Shown one piece after another: positions 1 through 7,131 of a stretch of DNA of 10,879 nt. Each line of letters opens with the position of its first letter. Position 1 is the stretch's first letter. The notes beneath the pieces were generated by a model. The model searched no databases, was not told the origin of the DNA, and saw only the letters and a list, made by a program, of their open reading frames with translations. The stretch is from a bacterium (lineage in GTDB: Bacteria; Gemmatimonadota; Gemmatimonadetes; Gemmatimonadales; Gemmatimonadaceae): contig JAJZRK010000110.1 of assembly GCA_021802745.1 (NCBI GenBank), positions 1-10,879 on the forward strand, given 5' to 3'. A program made the translations under genes and the position numbers.

Positions 1-1
1 A

Positions 2-736
2 TCTTTGAGCGCCGGCTACGGCGCAACGCGTGTCGTGCGCGACCTGAGCGCGGACGTGGTCCCCGGCCGGGTCACGGCCATCATCGGGCCCTCCGGCTGC
101 GGCAAGAGCACGTTGCTGCGCTGCCTGAATCGGTTGCACGAGACCGCGCGCGGTGCAACGACCACGGGTTCCGTCTGGCTGGATGGCGTGGACATCTACG
201 ACGCCGGTGTGAGCGCCGTCGCGGTGCGCCGACAGGTCGCCCTCGTGATGCAGCGCCCCACGCCCTTCCCGATGCTTTCCATAGAGGAGAATGCGGTGGC
301 GGGCCTGCGCGCCGCCGGGGCGCGCGGCGTCGCTTTCCTTCGCGAGGCGGCCGAAGCGGCGCTGCAGCGCGCCGCGCTCTGGAACGAAGTCCGGCACCGG
401 CTGGCGGCCAGCCCGACCACGCTGTCGGAGGGGCAGCAGCAACGCCTGTGCATCGCGCGCGCGCTGGCGGTCTCCCCGCGCGTGCTGCTGCTCGACGAAC
501 CGACCGCATCCCTCGATCCGTTGAGCGTGCAGCGGATCGAGGAGCTGGTGTACGAACTGCGGGACCGCATGACGATCGTGATGGTGACCCACAACATGCA
601 GCAGGCCGCGCGCGTCTCCGACCACACCGCCTTCGTGCTGCATGGCGAACTCGTGGAGATGGCGCCGACGTCCCGGCTGTTCACGGCGCCCTCCGATCCG
701 CGCACCGAGGCCTACATCACGGGACGGTTCGGATGA
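2..736 (+). CDS. pstB: PstB-like phosphate ABC transporter ATPase, first of two (5' end outside window)
   Basis: This is the ATP-binding subunit of a high-affinity phosphate importer, acting on the cytoplasmic face of the inner membrane with PstA/PstC channel proteins (presumably encoded to the left). Counting from the Leu codon at position 5 as residue 1, I see the A-loop Tyr in AGYG (Y5), Walker A GPSGCGKST (28-36), a Q-loop reading VMQRPTPFP, signature LSEGQQQRL (from 140), Walker B LLLDEP with D164/E165, and H196 in VTHN. The CNRL and TPFP segments and the C-terminal FTAPSDPRTEAYITGRFG are PstB-like. The frame stays open to the window edge, and PstB proteins usually have about ten more residues before the A-loop, so the TTG at 5 is probably not the start. 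It differs from the second copy in the Q-loop region (one extra residue, SIEEN for SIYDN) and in LSEGQ for LSGGQ. All catalytic residues are present. Its stop overlaps the next start. Confidence 0.9.
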   Translation, partial: SLSAGYGATRVVRDLSADVVPGRVTAIIGPSGCGKSTLLRCLNRLHETARGATTTGSVWLDGVDIYDAGVSAVAVRRQVALVMQRPTPFPMLSIEENAVAGLRAAGARGVAFLREAAEAALQRAALWNEVRHRLAASPTTLSEGQQQRLCIARALAVSPRVLLLDEPTASLDPLSVQRIEELVYELRDRMTIVMVTHNMQQAARVSDHTAFVLHGELVEMAPTSRLFTAPSDPRTEAYITGRFG

Positions 737-1500
737 GCACCCGCCGATCCGGCGCGCTGGCGACGCGGGACCTCTCGCTCTGGTACGGCGAGGCACGTGC
801 CCTCGACCAGGTGTCGATGACGCTCGCGCCGCAGGCCATCACGGCGATCGTCGGCCCGTCCGGCTGCGGCAAGTCGTCGCTCCTGCGCACCTTCAACCGG
901 CTCCACGCGCTCTCCGCGGACGTTCGCGTCACCGGCGACGTGACGCTCGATGGCGAGAGCATCTTCTCGACGGCGACGCCCGTCGAGGCGCTCCGCCAGC
1001 GTGTCGGCATGGTGTTCCAGCGGTGGACGCCCTTCCCGACCTCGATCTACGACAATGTCGCGGCGGGACCCCGACTGAACCTCCACCTGGCGCGGCAGGA
1101 ACTCGACGCGGTGGTCGAGCTTGCCCTGCGCCGCGCCGCGCTGTGGGACGAAGTCAAGGACCGCCTGCGGCAGCCGGCCCGCCGCCTCTCGGGCGGCGAG
1201 CAGCAGCGCCTCTGCATCGCCCGCGCGCTCGCCAATGACCCCGAGGTCCTGCTGCTCGACGAACCGTGCTCGGCGCTCGACCCGATCGCGACCCAGCGCA
1301 TCGAGGAGGTGCTCTGGACGTTGCGCGCGGAGGTGACCATCGTGATCGTGACGCACAACCTGCAGCAGGCGGCGCGACTGTCCGACGAGACCGCGCTCCT
1401 GGTCGAGGGCCGGCTCGTCGAGCATGGCGCCACCACGCAGCTCTTCACGGCCCCGCGCGAGGAGCGCACCGAGGCCTTCATCACCGGGAGATACGGATGA
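733..1500 (+). CDS. pstB: PstB phosphate ABC transporter ATPase, second copy
   Basis: This is a second phosphate-importer ATPase of 255 residues, close to the usual PstB length of about 257. The motifs are canonical: W17-Y18-G19 A-loop, Walker A GPSGCGKSS (41-49), Q-loop VFQRWTPFP followed by SIYDNVAAGPRL, signature LSGGEQQRL (from 152), Walker B with D176/E177 in LLLDEPCSALDP, and H208 in VTHN. DEPCSALDP and SIYDNV are typical of PstB rather than of general import ATPases. The start chosen is the ATG at 733, which overlaps the upstream stop as ATGA; the frame is open further upstream, but that part only shadows the first gene. Its own stop overlaps the phoU start in the same way. Translational coupling of the three genes is likely. 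Two ATPases in one operon suggest a heterodimeric nucleotide-binding pair, though homodimers expressed under different conditions remain possible. Confidence 0.95.
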   Translation: MSTRRSGALATRDLSLWYGEARALDQVSMTLAPQAITAIVGPSGCGKSSLLRTFNRLHALSADVRVTGDVTLDGESIFSTATPVEALRQRVGMVFQRWTPFPTSIYDNVAAGPRLNLHLARQELDAVVELALRRAALWDEVKDRLRQPARRLSGGEQQRLCIARALANDPEVLLLDEPCSALDPIATQRIEEVLWTLRAEVTIVIVTHNLQQAARLSDETALLVEGRLVEHGATTQLFTAPREERTEAFITGRYG

Positions 1501-2243
1501 CCGCAGAACCCTCGGCCGGCTTCCGGCACTTTCACGACCAGCTTGGCGAGTTGAAGGACCACCTGCTCGAGATGTCCTCGCGCGCCGAGGAACTCGTGGA
1601 ACTCTCCGTGGACGCCCTCGTGCGGCGCGACGTCAAGCGCGCCGCCGAGGTGATCGCGGCCGACCACGAGATCGACCGCATGGAGCTCGACGCCGAGCAG
1701 CTTGCCGTGCAGCTGCTCGCGCTCCAGCAGCCCATGGCGCGCGACCTGCGCTTCCTGATCGGCGCCATCAAGGTCATCTCCGACATCGAGCGCGTGGGGG
1801 ACCACGCGGTGAACATCGCCCAGAGCGTGCAGCGCATGCACGCGCTGCCCGCGACCTCCCTCCCCGAAGGTTCCCTCGCCGAAATGGCGCGGCGGTCGCG
1901 TAGCATGCTGGCCGACGCGCTGGACGCGTTCGTCCGGGCGGACGGCGCACTCGGACGCGAGGTGTGCCAGCGCGACGACGAGGTGGACGCGCTGCACGAC
2001 TCGCTCTTCCGCGTGCTGCTCACGCACATGATGGCCGACCCCCGGACCATCAACCCCGCCCTCGAGCTGCTCCTTGTCAGCCGCAACCTGGAGCGGGTGG
2101 CGGACATCGCCACCAACATCAGCGAGGACGCGGTCTACCTCGCCGAAGGGAAGCAGATCAAGCACCGGTCCGAAGTGGACGAGCCGCCGCCGGACGCGGG
2201 CACCGGCGATCCGGGGACCGTTACACAATCGTTGCAGAACTGA
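1497..2243 (+). CDS. phoU: Phosphate signalling protein PhoU
   Basis: PhoU is a cytoplasmic helical-bundle protein that links the Pst transporter to the PhoR-type histidine kinase and represses the Pho response when phosphate is sufficient. The 248-residue product has the two PhoU repeats. The first carries MARDLRFLIGAIKVISDIE followed by RVGDHAVNIA (R99-D102), and the second carries LERVADIATNISEDAVYL (E199-D203). These E/D-rich helices are the metal-binding segments of the family. A polar, Pro-rich tail of about 30 residues follows the second repeat, longer than in the textbook protein. The start ATG overlaps the pstB stop and is preceded by GGGAG at 1486-1490, six bases upstream, which supports it. 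The pst-phoU order is the classical one. The last codons overlap a heptamer repeat listed separately. Confidence 0.95.
   Translation: MTAEPSAGFRHFHDQLGELKDHLLEMSSRAEELVELSVDALVRRDVKRAAEVIAADHEIDRMELDAEQLAVQLLALQQPMARDLRFLIGAIKVISDIERVGDHAVNIAQSVQRMHALPATSLPEGSLAEMARRSRSMLADALDAFVRADGALGREVCQRDDEVDALHDSLFRVLLTHMMADPRTINPALELLLVSRNLERVADIATNISEDAVYLAEGKQIKHRSEVDEPPPDAGTGDPGTVTQSLQN
2220..2237 (+). promoter_or_regulatory. Weak PHO-box-like heptamer pair before the receptor gene
   Basis: Two heptamers, GTTACAC (2220-2226) and GTTGCAG (2231-2237), lie 11 bp apart with the 4-bp spacer AATC, overlapping the end of phoU about 100 bp before the receptor start. On the reverse strand they read CTGCAAC and GTGTAAC, each matching five of seven positions of the Escherichia coli heptamer CTGTCAC. 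The spacing fits the architecture bound by PhoB/PhoP-type regulators, but only two imperfect units are seen, so chance is a real possibility. Confidence 0.25.
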
Positions 2244-2264
2244 GAAGAAGGCGTCGGGAGCTCG

Positions 2265-2280
2265 CGTGATCGTTCGTGAT
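2265..2280. repeat. Short direct repeat CGTGAT, 10-bp period
   Basis: The hexamer CGTGAT occurs perfectly at 2265-2270 and 2275-2280, between phoU and the receptor gene, one helical turn apart. Such spacing could serve a dimeric regulator. Just downstream, GTGCGG (2281-2286) can pair with CCGCAC (2298-2303) to form a small hairpin without a T run. No convincing -35/-10 pair was found in this 95-bp gap. Confidence 0.25.
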
Positions 2281-2338
2281 GTGCGGCGACGGACCCCCCG
2301 CACGTCTCCATCGATCGCTCCCGCACACCAACCATAAA

Positions 2339-5116
2339 ATGCGCTTCCTCCGTTCGCTGCTCGTCGCCGGTCTCTCCCTGGCGACTGCGGCTTCGATTGC
2401 CCAGGCCCAGAGCGCCCGCCCGGGGCGCGTCGTGGGTCGCGTCATTGATGCCGGCACGGGCCAGGGCCTCAGTGACGTGGCCGTACAGCTGGTCGGCACC
2501 AAGCTTGGCACCATGTCGGGCGTTGACGGCCGCTTCACGATCAACGGCGTCGCCGCGGGCACGGTGACGCTCTTCGCCCGCCGTATCGGGTTCCAGCCGA
2601 AGACGATCACCGGGCTTTTCATCGACGCCGGCAAGACGCTCGAGCAGAACATCGCGCTCACGACGGCCACGATGCAGCTCAGCGCCGTGACCGTCTCGGC
2701 GGCGGCCGAGCGCGGCAGCGTCAGCGAGGCGCTGGACCAGCAGCGCATCAGCGTCGGGGTCGTCAGCTCGGTGACCTCCGAGCAGATCCAGAAGAGTCCC
2801 GACGGCAATGCCGCACAGACGGTGCAGCGCATCAGCGGCGTCTCCGTGCAGGACGGCAAGTACGTCTTCGTCCGCGGCCTCGGCGAGCGCTACACCACGA
2901 GCTCGCTCAACGGCGCGCGCGTGCCGAGCCCCGAACCCGAGAAGCGTGTCGTGCCGCTGGATCTCTTTCCGTCGGGCCTGCTGCAGACGATCACGACCAC
3001 CAAGACGTTCACGCCCGACCAGCCGGGTGACTTCTCGGGCGCGTCCGTCGACATCAAGACGAAGGAGTTCCCCGCCGAACGCACCTACTCCGCTTCCCTC
3101 GGCGGGGGCTACGCGCAGACGGCAACGGGCAAGAACATCCTGGTCGGCCAGACGACGGGTGGCGAGAACTGGGGGATGGTCAACAGCAAGCGCAACCTCC
3201 CGCAGCTCCTGCGCGAGGTCGGCAACCTGCAGGGGCTCAACCTGAACCAGGGCGACAAGAACCTCCTCGTGAGCCAGTTTCGCGACGCCTGGTCGCCGAC
3301 GTCGGCGACGGCGGCGCCAAATGTGAACGCGGCCGTCTCCGTCGGCGGCAACGATCCGGTGCTGTTCGGACATCGGTTGGGCTACCTGTTCTCGGGGACC
3401 TTTGCCCGCACCACGGACGTCAAGGCCGACCAGGTGCGCGCCCTCGCCAATCGTGGACCGGTCAAGGGTTCGACGGTGGAGATCGACCGCTTCACCGGCT
3501 CGAGCAGCAGCCAGGGCGTGCTCTGGGGCGGCCTGGCGAACCTCAGCACCATGCTCGGCGGCAGCTCGCGCCTGATGTTCAACGGCATGTACAATCGCAC
3601 CGCCGACAACAGCGCCCGCGTCGAGAGTGGGTCGTTCGAGAACGAGGCCATTGACGCGCGCATCCAGCGCATGCAGTACGTCGAGCGGTCCATGTTCTCG
3701 ACGCAGCTCGGCGGCGAGTTTCAGTTTGGCGAGCGTCACACGCTGGATGTGGCCGGCACCCTGAGCGGCGTCACCCGCGACGAACCGGACCGCACCGAGT
3801 TCGTGCAGGCCATCGAGCAGGCGCCGTCCGGTGGAGCGAAGTACCTCTGGCTCAACACGGGCAACGGCGGCTCCGTTCGCACCTTCTCCTCGCTCGACGA
3901 GACCAACCGCGAGGCGCGCGCCAACTATCTGTTCAAGTTCGGGTCGTCCGCCGCCCGGCAGCACCAGTTGAAGGGCGGCGTCCTTGCCCGCTCCACCACG
4001 CGCGACGCGGGCACCAACGCCTACAGCCTGAGCGCCGCCCTCGCGCCCGACAGCGTGCGCGCCCTCTCGCCGGAGCAGATCTTCGACGGTCGTTTTTCCA
4101 ATGGCCACCTGTTCGACATCGCCCCGCTGTCGCAGGGCGGATCGTACGACGCCGAGGACAAGCTCGTCGCCGGCTACCTGATGACCGATTGGGCGCTCAG
4201 CGAACGCTGGCGGATGATCGCCGGTGCGCGGTACGAACGCGACGCGGTGGACGTGCACGCGCAGAGCACGCTCGGCAACCCGATCACGGTCACCAAGCGC
4301 TGGAACGACGTGCTCCCGTCGCTGGCGTTCAACGTCACGCTGCCCAACGACCAGCAGGTGCGCCTGTCGGCGTCGCAGACGCTGGCGCGTCCGGAGTACC
4401 GCGAGCTCTCGCCCATCAAGAGCCGCGACGTGCTGAACGGCGACGACACGCAGGGCAACGACCAGCTGGAACGCACTCGCATCGTCAACGTGGATGCCCG
4501 CTGGGAGTGGTACCCGAGCGCCGGCGAGGTGCTGAGCGCCGCCGTGTTCGGCAAGACGTTCGACCTGCCGATCGAACGCGTCTACCGCTCGGCGGGATCA
4601 GGGACCCGCACCGTGATCTACGTGAATGCCGAGAGCGCCACGAACTACGGCATCGAACTCGAGGCGCGCAAGTCGCTCGATTCGTTCGCCAACTTCCTGC
4701 GCGGATTCTCGCTGTTCACCAACCTGACGGTGATGCAGAGCGAGATCTCGCTGGGCAAGGATACGCAGGCAAGCGCCACCAACCTGAAGCGCGCGATGGT
4801 GGGACAGGCGCCGTACGTGCTGAACACCGGGCTGACGTGGACGAGCCGCAAGGGCGATGCCAGCGCCACCATGCTCTTCAACCGGGTGGGCGACCGGATT
4901 GACGCCGCCGGCGATGCCCCGCTGCCCGACGTCATCGAGCGGGCACGCAACGTGATGGACCTCTCGCTGCGCCTGCCGCTGGTCGCCGGCTTCTCCATGC
5001 GCCTCGACGCGAAGAACCTGTTGGACGCGGTGTATCGCACGACGCAGGGCACGGTAACGCGCGAGGAATACCGCGCGGGCCGGACGGTGCAAGCCGGATT
5101 CGTCTGGCGTCCGTAG
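2339..5116 (+). CDS. TonB-dependent outer-membrane receptor with carboxypeptidase-regulatory-like N-terminus
   Basis: This 925-residue outer-membrane beta-barrel imports a substrate using TonB-ExbBD energy. The order is: signal peptide (1-23, basic MRFLR then a hydrophobic core, likely cut after AQA); a carboxypeptidase-regulatory-like beta-sandwich (about 28-110, VVGRVIDAGTGQGLSDVAV, then SGVDGRFTINGV); a possible TonB-box-like LSAVTVSA (114-121); a plug (about 131-244) with YVFVRGLGERYTTSSLNG, RVVPLDLFPSGLL and QPGDFSGASVDIKTKEFP; and a long barrel. The plug belongs to a TonB-receptor family common in Bacteroidetes-like and proteobacterial genomes. The ATG at 2339 is chosen because it begins a proper signal peptide; in-frame GTG 2276 and ATG 2279 would add a polar leader. 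No Shine-Dalgarno precedes it, only CCATAAA. The gene follows phoU by 95 bp and a lipoprotein gene follows it. Phosphate or phosphorylated compounds as substrate is inferred from context only. Confidence 0.93.
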   Translation: MRFLRSLLVAGLSLATAASIAQAQSARPGRVVGRVIDAGTGQGLSDVAVQLVGTKLGTMSGVDGRFTINGVAAGTVTLFARRIGFQPKTITGLFIDAGKTLEQNIALTTATMQLSAVTVSAAAERGSVSEALDQQRISVGVVSSVTSEQIQKSPDGNAAQTVQRISGVSVQDGKYVFVRGLGERYTTSSLNGARVPSPEPEKRVVPLDLFPSGLLQTITTTKTFTPDQPGDFSGASVDIKTKEFPAERTYSASLGGGYAQTATGKNILVGQTTGGENWGMVNSKRNLPQLLREVGNLQGLNLNQGDKNLLVSQFRDAWSPTSATAAPNVNAAVSVGGNDPVLFGHRLGYLFSGTFARTTDVKADQVRALANRGPVKGSTVEIDRFTGSSSSQGVLWGGLANLSTMLGGSSRLMFNGMYNRTADNSARVESGSFENEAIDARIQRMQYVERSMFSTQLGGEFQFGERHTLDVAGTLSGVTRDEPDRTEFVQAIEQAPSGGAKYLWLNTGNGGSVRTFSSLDETNREARANYLFKFGSSAARQHQLKGGVLARSTTRDAGTNAYSLSAALAPDSVRALSPEQIFDGRFSNGHLFDIAPLSQGGSYDAEDKLVAGYLMTDWALSERWRMIAGARYERDAVDVHAQSTLGNPITVTKRWNDVLPSLAFNVTLPNDQQVRLSASQTLARPEYRELSPIKSRDVLNGDDTQGNDQLERTRIVNVDARWEWYPSAGEVLSAAVFGKTFDLPIERVYRSAGSGTRTVIYVNAESATNYGIELEARKSLDSFANFLRGFSLFTNLTVMQSEISLGKDTQASATNLKRAMVGQAPYVLNTGLTWTSRKGDASATMLFNRVGDRIDAAGDAPLPDVIERARNVMDLSLRLPLVAGFSMRLDAKNLLDAVYRTTQGTVTREEYRAGRTVQAGFVWRP

Positions 5117-5137
5117 CACCGGACGCCGGGCCGTCGT

Positions 5138-5177
5138 GAACGGGGCGGGATGCGTGCGCACGCTTCCCGCCCCGTTC
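5138..5177. terminator. 40-bp near-perfect palindrome after the receptor gene, possible terminator
   Basis: The arms GAACGGGGCGGGA (5138-5150) and TCCCGCCCCGTTC (5165-5177) are exactly complementary over 13 bp. The bases between them, apart from a T/T mismatch, form another palindrome, GCGTGCGCACGC, on the same centre. The transcript would fold into a very stable hairpin starting 22 bases after the receptor stop. No T run follows, so it is not a classical intrinsic terminator. It may terminate without a U tract, protect the 3' end of the receptor mRNA, or bind a protein as DNA. Confidence 0.6.
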
Positions 5178-5197
5178 GGCGTTCCGCCCAGCGGAGC

Positions 5198-5226
5198 GTT
5201 ACCCGACCGTGACCGTTCGCTGACCG
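5198..5226 (+). promoter_or_regulatory. PHO-box-like triple heptamer repeat upstream of lipoprotein gene
   Basis: Three heptamers, GTTACCC (5198-5204), GTGACCG (5209-5215) and CTGACCG (5220-5226), are separated by exact 4-bp spacers, giving an 11-bp period. This is the layout of sites for PhoB/PhoP-family response regulators. Read on the other strand the units are CGGTCAG, CGGTCAC and GGGTAAC; CGGTCAC matches six of seven bases of the Escherichia coli unit CTGTCAC. A TCGAAT (5232-5237) or TTTAGA (5250-5255) could act as -10, neither strong. The block is 91 bp before the lipoprotein ATG. Its proximity to pst-phoU-ppx strengthens the reading, but the unit orientation relative to the gene is opposite to the E. 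coli convention. Confidence 0.45.
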
Positions 5227-5267
5227 AATCATCGAATTGAACGCCCTTCTTTAGAGGCGTTGAAGCG

Positions 5268-5285
5268 GGCCCCGTCGTCGGGGCC
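5268..5285 (+). promoter_or_regulatory. 5' leader hairpin of the lipoprotein gene
   Basis: GGCCCCG (5268-5274) and CGGGGCC (5279-5285) form a perfect 7-bp stem with a TCGT loop, ending 32 bases before the ATG at 5318. It leaves the ribosome-binding site AAGAGGA (5302-5308) free. It could stabilise the mRNA 5' end. No riboswitch-like conserved core was recognised. Confidence 0.4.
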
Positions 5286-5317
5286 GACCCCGCACACCCC
5301 TAAGAGGAAACTCCGCA

Positions 5318-7057
5318 ATGACCGTCCATCGTCGCCTCGTGGCTACCGTTGTCGCCGCGCTCGGCCTGCTGGCTGCCGCGTGCAGCAGCGACAGCGCCAC
5401 GGCGCCCACGGCCACGCCCGTCATCGGCGCCGCCGCTACCGCCACCTCGTCATCCACGGTGCGCATCACGTTCAACAGCAAGGCGGGCGACACCGGCTAC
5501 AACGTCGAGCGCGCCGAGGGCGCAGCGGGTGCGTTCGCGCAGGTGGGCACCGTCGCGGCGCCGGCGACCGCCGGCGCGGTGACGTATACCGATACCGGTC
5601 TCAAGGTGGCGACGCTCTATCGCTATCGGATCGTCACCGTGCGCGGCTCCGTCACCAGCACGCCGTCGGGCGAGTTCAGCGTCACCACGCTGGCGTTTGG
5701 CCACGCGGCCGCGGACATCACCGGCGACATCACGGCGAGCCGCACCCTGTACGCCGATACGGCGTATACGCTGAAGGGCTTCATTCACGTCGCCAACGGC
5801 GCGACGCTCACCATCCAGCCCGGCACGACGATCAAGGGCGACTACAACACCCTCGGCTCGTCGCTCTTCATCCTGCGCGGCGCCAAGATCCAGGCGGTCG
5901 GCACCGCCACGGCGCCGATCGTCTTCACGTCGTCGCGCGCGGCGGGCCAGCGCCAGACCGGTGACTGGGGCGGCCTCATCCTCGTCGGCAACGCGCTCAT
6001 CAACCGCAGCGGCACGGTGGAGGTTGAGGGCACCAACACCGATGGCACCGCGGTGGTGAGCGGCAAGAACTACCAGGTGCTCTACTCGGGCGGCACCACG
6101 CCGACCGACAACAGCGGCACCCTGTCGTACGTGCGGGTCGAGTTCGCCGGCTTTGCGCCGTCGCTCAACAACGAGCTCAACTCCTTCTCGTTCGCCGCGG
6201 TGGGCTCGGGCACGCGCATCTCGTACCTCCAGGCCATCGCCGGGCTCGACGATTCGTACGAGTTCTGGGGCGGCGGACTCGACGGCGACCACCTCGTCTC
6301 CTACGAAACGGGCGACGACCACTTCGACATGTCGGAGGGCTTCTCCGGCCGCCTGCAGTACCTCATCTCCATGCAGTCCACGGTGCTCACGCCGCGCACC
6401 GGCGCCGGCTCCGCGTCGTCGGACCCGGAAGGCATCGAGAACGACGGCTGCGCCGGCTCGGGCTGCGACCTCGCCTTCAACTCGACCCCGCTGACGCTTC
6501 CCCTCATCGCGAACTTCACGCTCATCGGCACGGGCAACACCGCTACGTCCGGTTCGTCGGGCGGCACGGGCATGGTGCTGCGCCGCGGCACCGGCGGCTA
6601 CTACGTCAACGGCGTCGTGGCGCGCTTCCCGCGTGGCGGCATCGGCATGCGCGACGCCGAGACGTTCGCCCGCGCCGGCTCGGTGCTGACGCCGGACCTC
6701 GCCACGACCGACCTGGCGATCCGCAACGTGCTCGTCGCCGAGACCAACAATGTCGTGTTCGAGACTGGGACCGGCAAGAACGCCTTTGACCTCGCCGGCA
6801 ACAGCATCACGGCGAGTGCCGCGACGGCCGCCTCGCTGTTCACGGCGCTGCCGGCGACCGGCGGCGAGCCCACGCTCGCCGGCCTCGACTGGACGCCGGC
6901 GGCGAACTCGGCCATCGCGGCGGGCGGCCTCTCGACGTTCACGGGCAAGCTGGCCACGAAGGCGGGCACGTTCGTGACCGGGACCTCATACATCGGCGCC
7001 GCCGCTCCGGGCGGCACGAAGTGGTGGAGCGGCTGGACCGTCTACTACAAGAACTAG
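5318..7057 (+). CDS. Outer-membrane-type lipoprotein with fibronectin-III-like and beta-helix-like regions
   Basis: This 579-residue predicted lipoprotein has a signal with basic MTVHRR, a hydrophobic Ala/Leu core and a lipobox-like LAAAC (Cys22) followed by SSDSATAP, a typical flexible tether. Residues about 35-128 look like a fibronectin type III fold (ITFNSKAGDTGYNVERAE, then YTDTGLKVATLYRYRIVTV). The rest begins with GATLTIQPGTTIKG and TGDWGGLILVGNALINRSG. It continues with NSGTLSYVRVEFAGF, LDDSYEFWGGGLDGDHLVSY and DDHFDMSEGFSGRLQYL, and ends in SYIGAAAPGG and WWSGWTVYYKN. This matches a family of right-handed beta-helix-like surface proteins, often annotated hypothetical, known to me as neighbours of TonB receptors of the preceding type. 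A good ribosome-binding site, AAGAGGA, is nine bases before the ATG. A terminator follows directly. It is not SusD-like. A role as surface partner of the upstream receptor is inferred. Confidence 0.88.
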   Translation: MTVHRRLVATVVAALGLLAAACSSDSATAPTATPVIGAAATATSSSTVRITFNSKAGDTGYNVERAEGAAGAFAQVGTVAAPATAGAVTYTDTGLKVATLYRYRIVTVRGSVTSTPSGEFSVTTLAFGHAAADITGDITASRTLYADTAYTLKGFIHVANGATLTIQPGTTIKGDYNTLGSSLFILRGAKIQAVGTATAPIVFTSSRAAGQRQTGDWGGLILVGNALINRSGTVEVEGTNTDGTAVVSGKNYQVLYSGGTTPTDNSGTLSYVRVEFAGFAPSLNNELNSFSFAAVGSGTRISYLQAIAGLDDSYEFWGGGLDGDHLVSYETGDDHFDMSEGFSGRLQYLISMQSTVLTPRTGAGSASSDPEGIENDGCAGSGCDLAFNSTPLTLPLIANFTLIGTGNTATSGSSGGTGMVLRRGTGGYYVNGVVARFPRGGIGMRDAETFARAGSVLTPDLATTDLAIRNVLVAETNNVVFETGTGKNAFDLAGNSITASAATAASLFTALPATGGEPTLAGLDWTPAANSAIAAGGLSTFTGKLATKAGTFVTGTSYIGAAAPGGTKWWSGWTVYYKN

Positions 7058-7068
7058 TTCGAGCGTCG

Positions 7069-7113
7069 CAGGACCGGCCGGCTCCGCACGTTGGGAGCCG
7101 GCCGGTCCTGTTT
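7069..7113 (+). terminator. Strong intrinsic terminator after the lipoprotein gene
   Basis: A perfect 17-bp stem pairs 7069-7085 (CAGGACCGGCCGGCTCC) with 7094-7110, around the 8-base loop GCACGTTG, and is followed by TTT and a pyrimidine-rich run. It begins 12 bases after the lipoprotein stop codon. It should end that transcript and separate it from the gene starting at 7132. Confidence 0.88.
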
Positions 7114-7119
7114 CCCCCT

Positions 7120-7125
7120 TATCCT
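7120..7125 (+). promoter_or_regulatory. Candidate TAnnnT -10 element for a leaderless transcript
   Basis: TATCCT lies at -12 to -7 relative to the A of the ATG at 7132, the place expected for a -10 hexamer if transcription began at the start codon itself. No Shine-Dalgarno precedes that ATG, and the terminator ends only 18 bases before it, leaving no room for an ordinary leader. No good -35 is seen. This rests on spacing and a short motif. Confidence 0.35.
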
Positions 7126-7131
7126 TCCGTT

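Noticed and set aside
448..732. Upstream extension of the second pstB frame
   Set aside because: Translation of this part is Arg/Ala-rich noise overlapping the first ATPase; homology to PstB begins just after the ATG at 733, which also has the ATGA overlap.
2276..2338. Earlier GTG/ATG starts for the receptor
   Set aside because: They would place 20 or so polar residues before an otherwise perfect signal peptide beginning at 2339.
2135..4258. 707-codon open frame on the minus strand opposite phoU and the receptor gene
   Set aside because: It is rich in Arg, His, Val and Gly with no recognisable domain, and lies antisense to a receptor with clear plug and barrel motifs. Long antisense frames are expected in GC-rich genes.
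5179..5197. Small hairpin GTTCCGC/GCGGAGC after the 40-bp palindrome
   Set aside because: The stem is short with a G-T pair and no T run; such structures are common by chance in GC-rich DNA.
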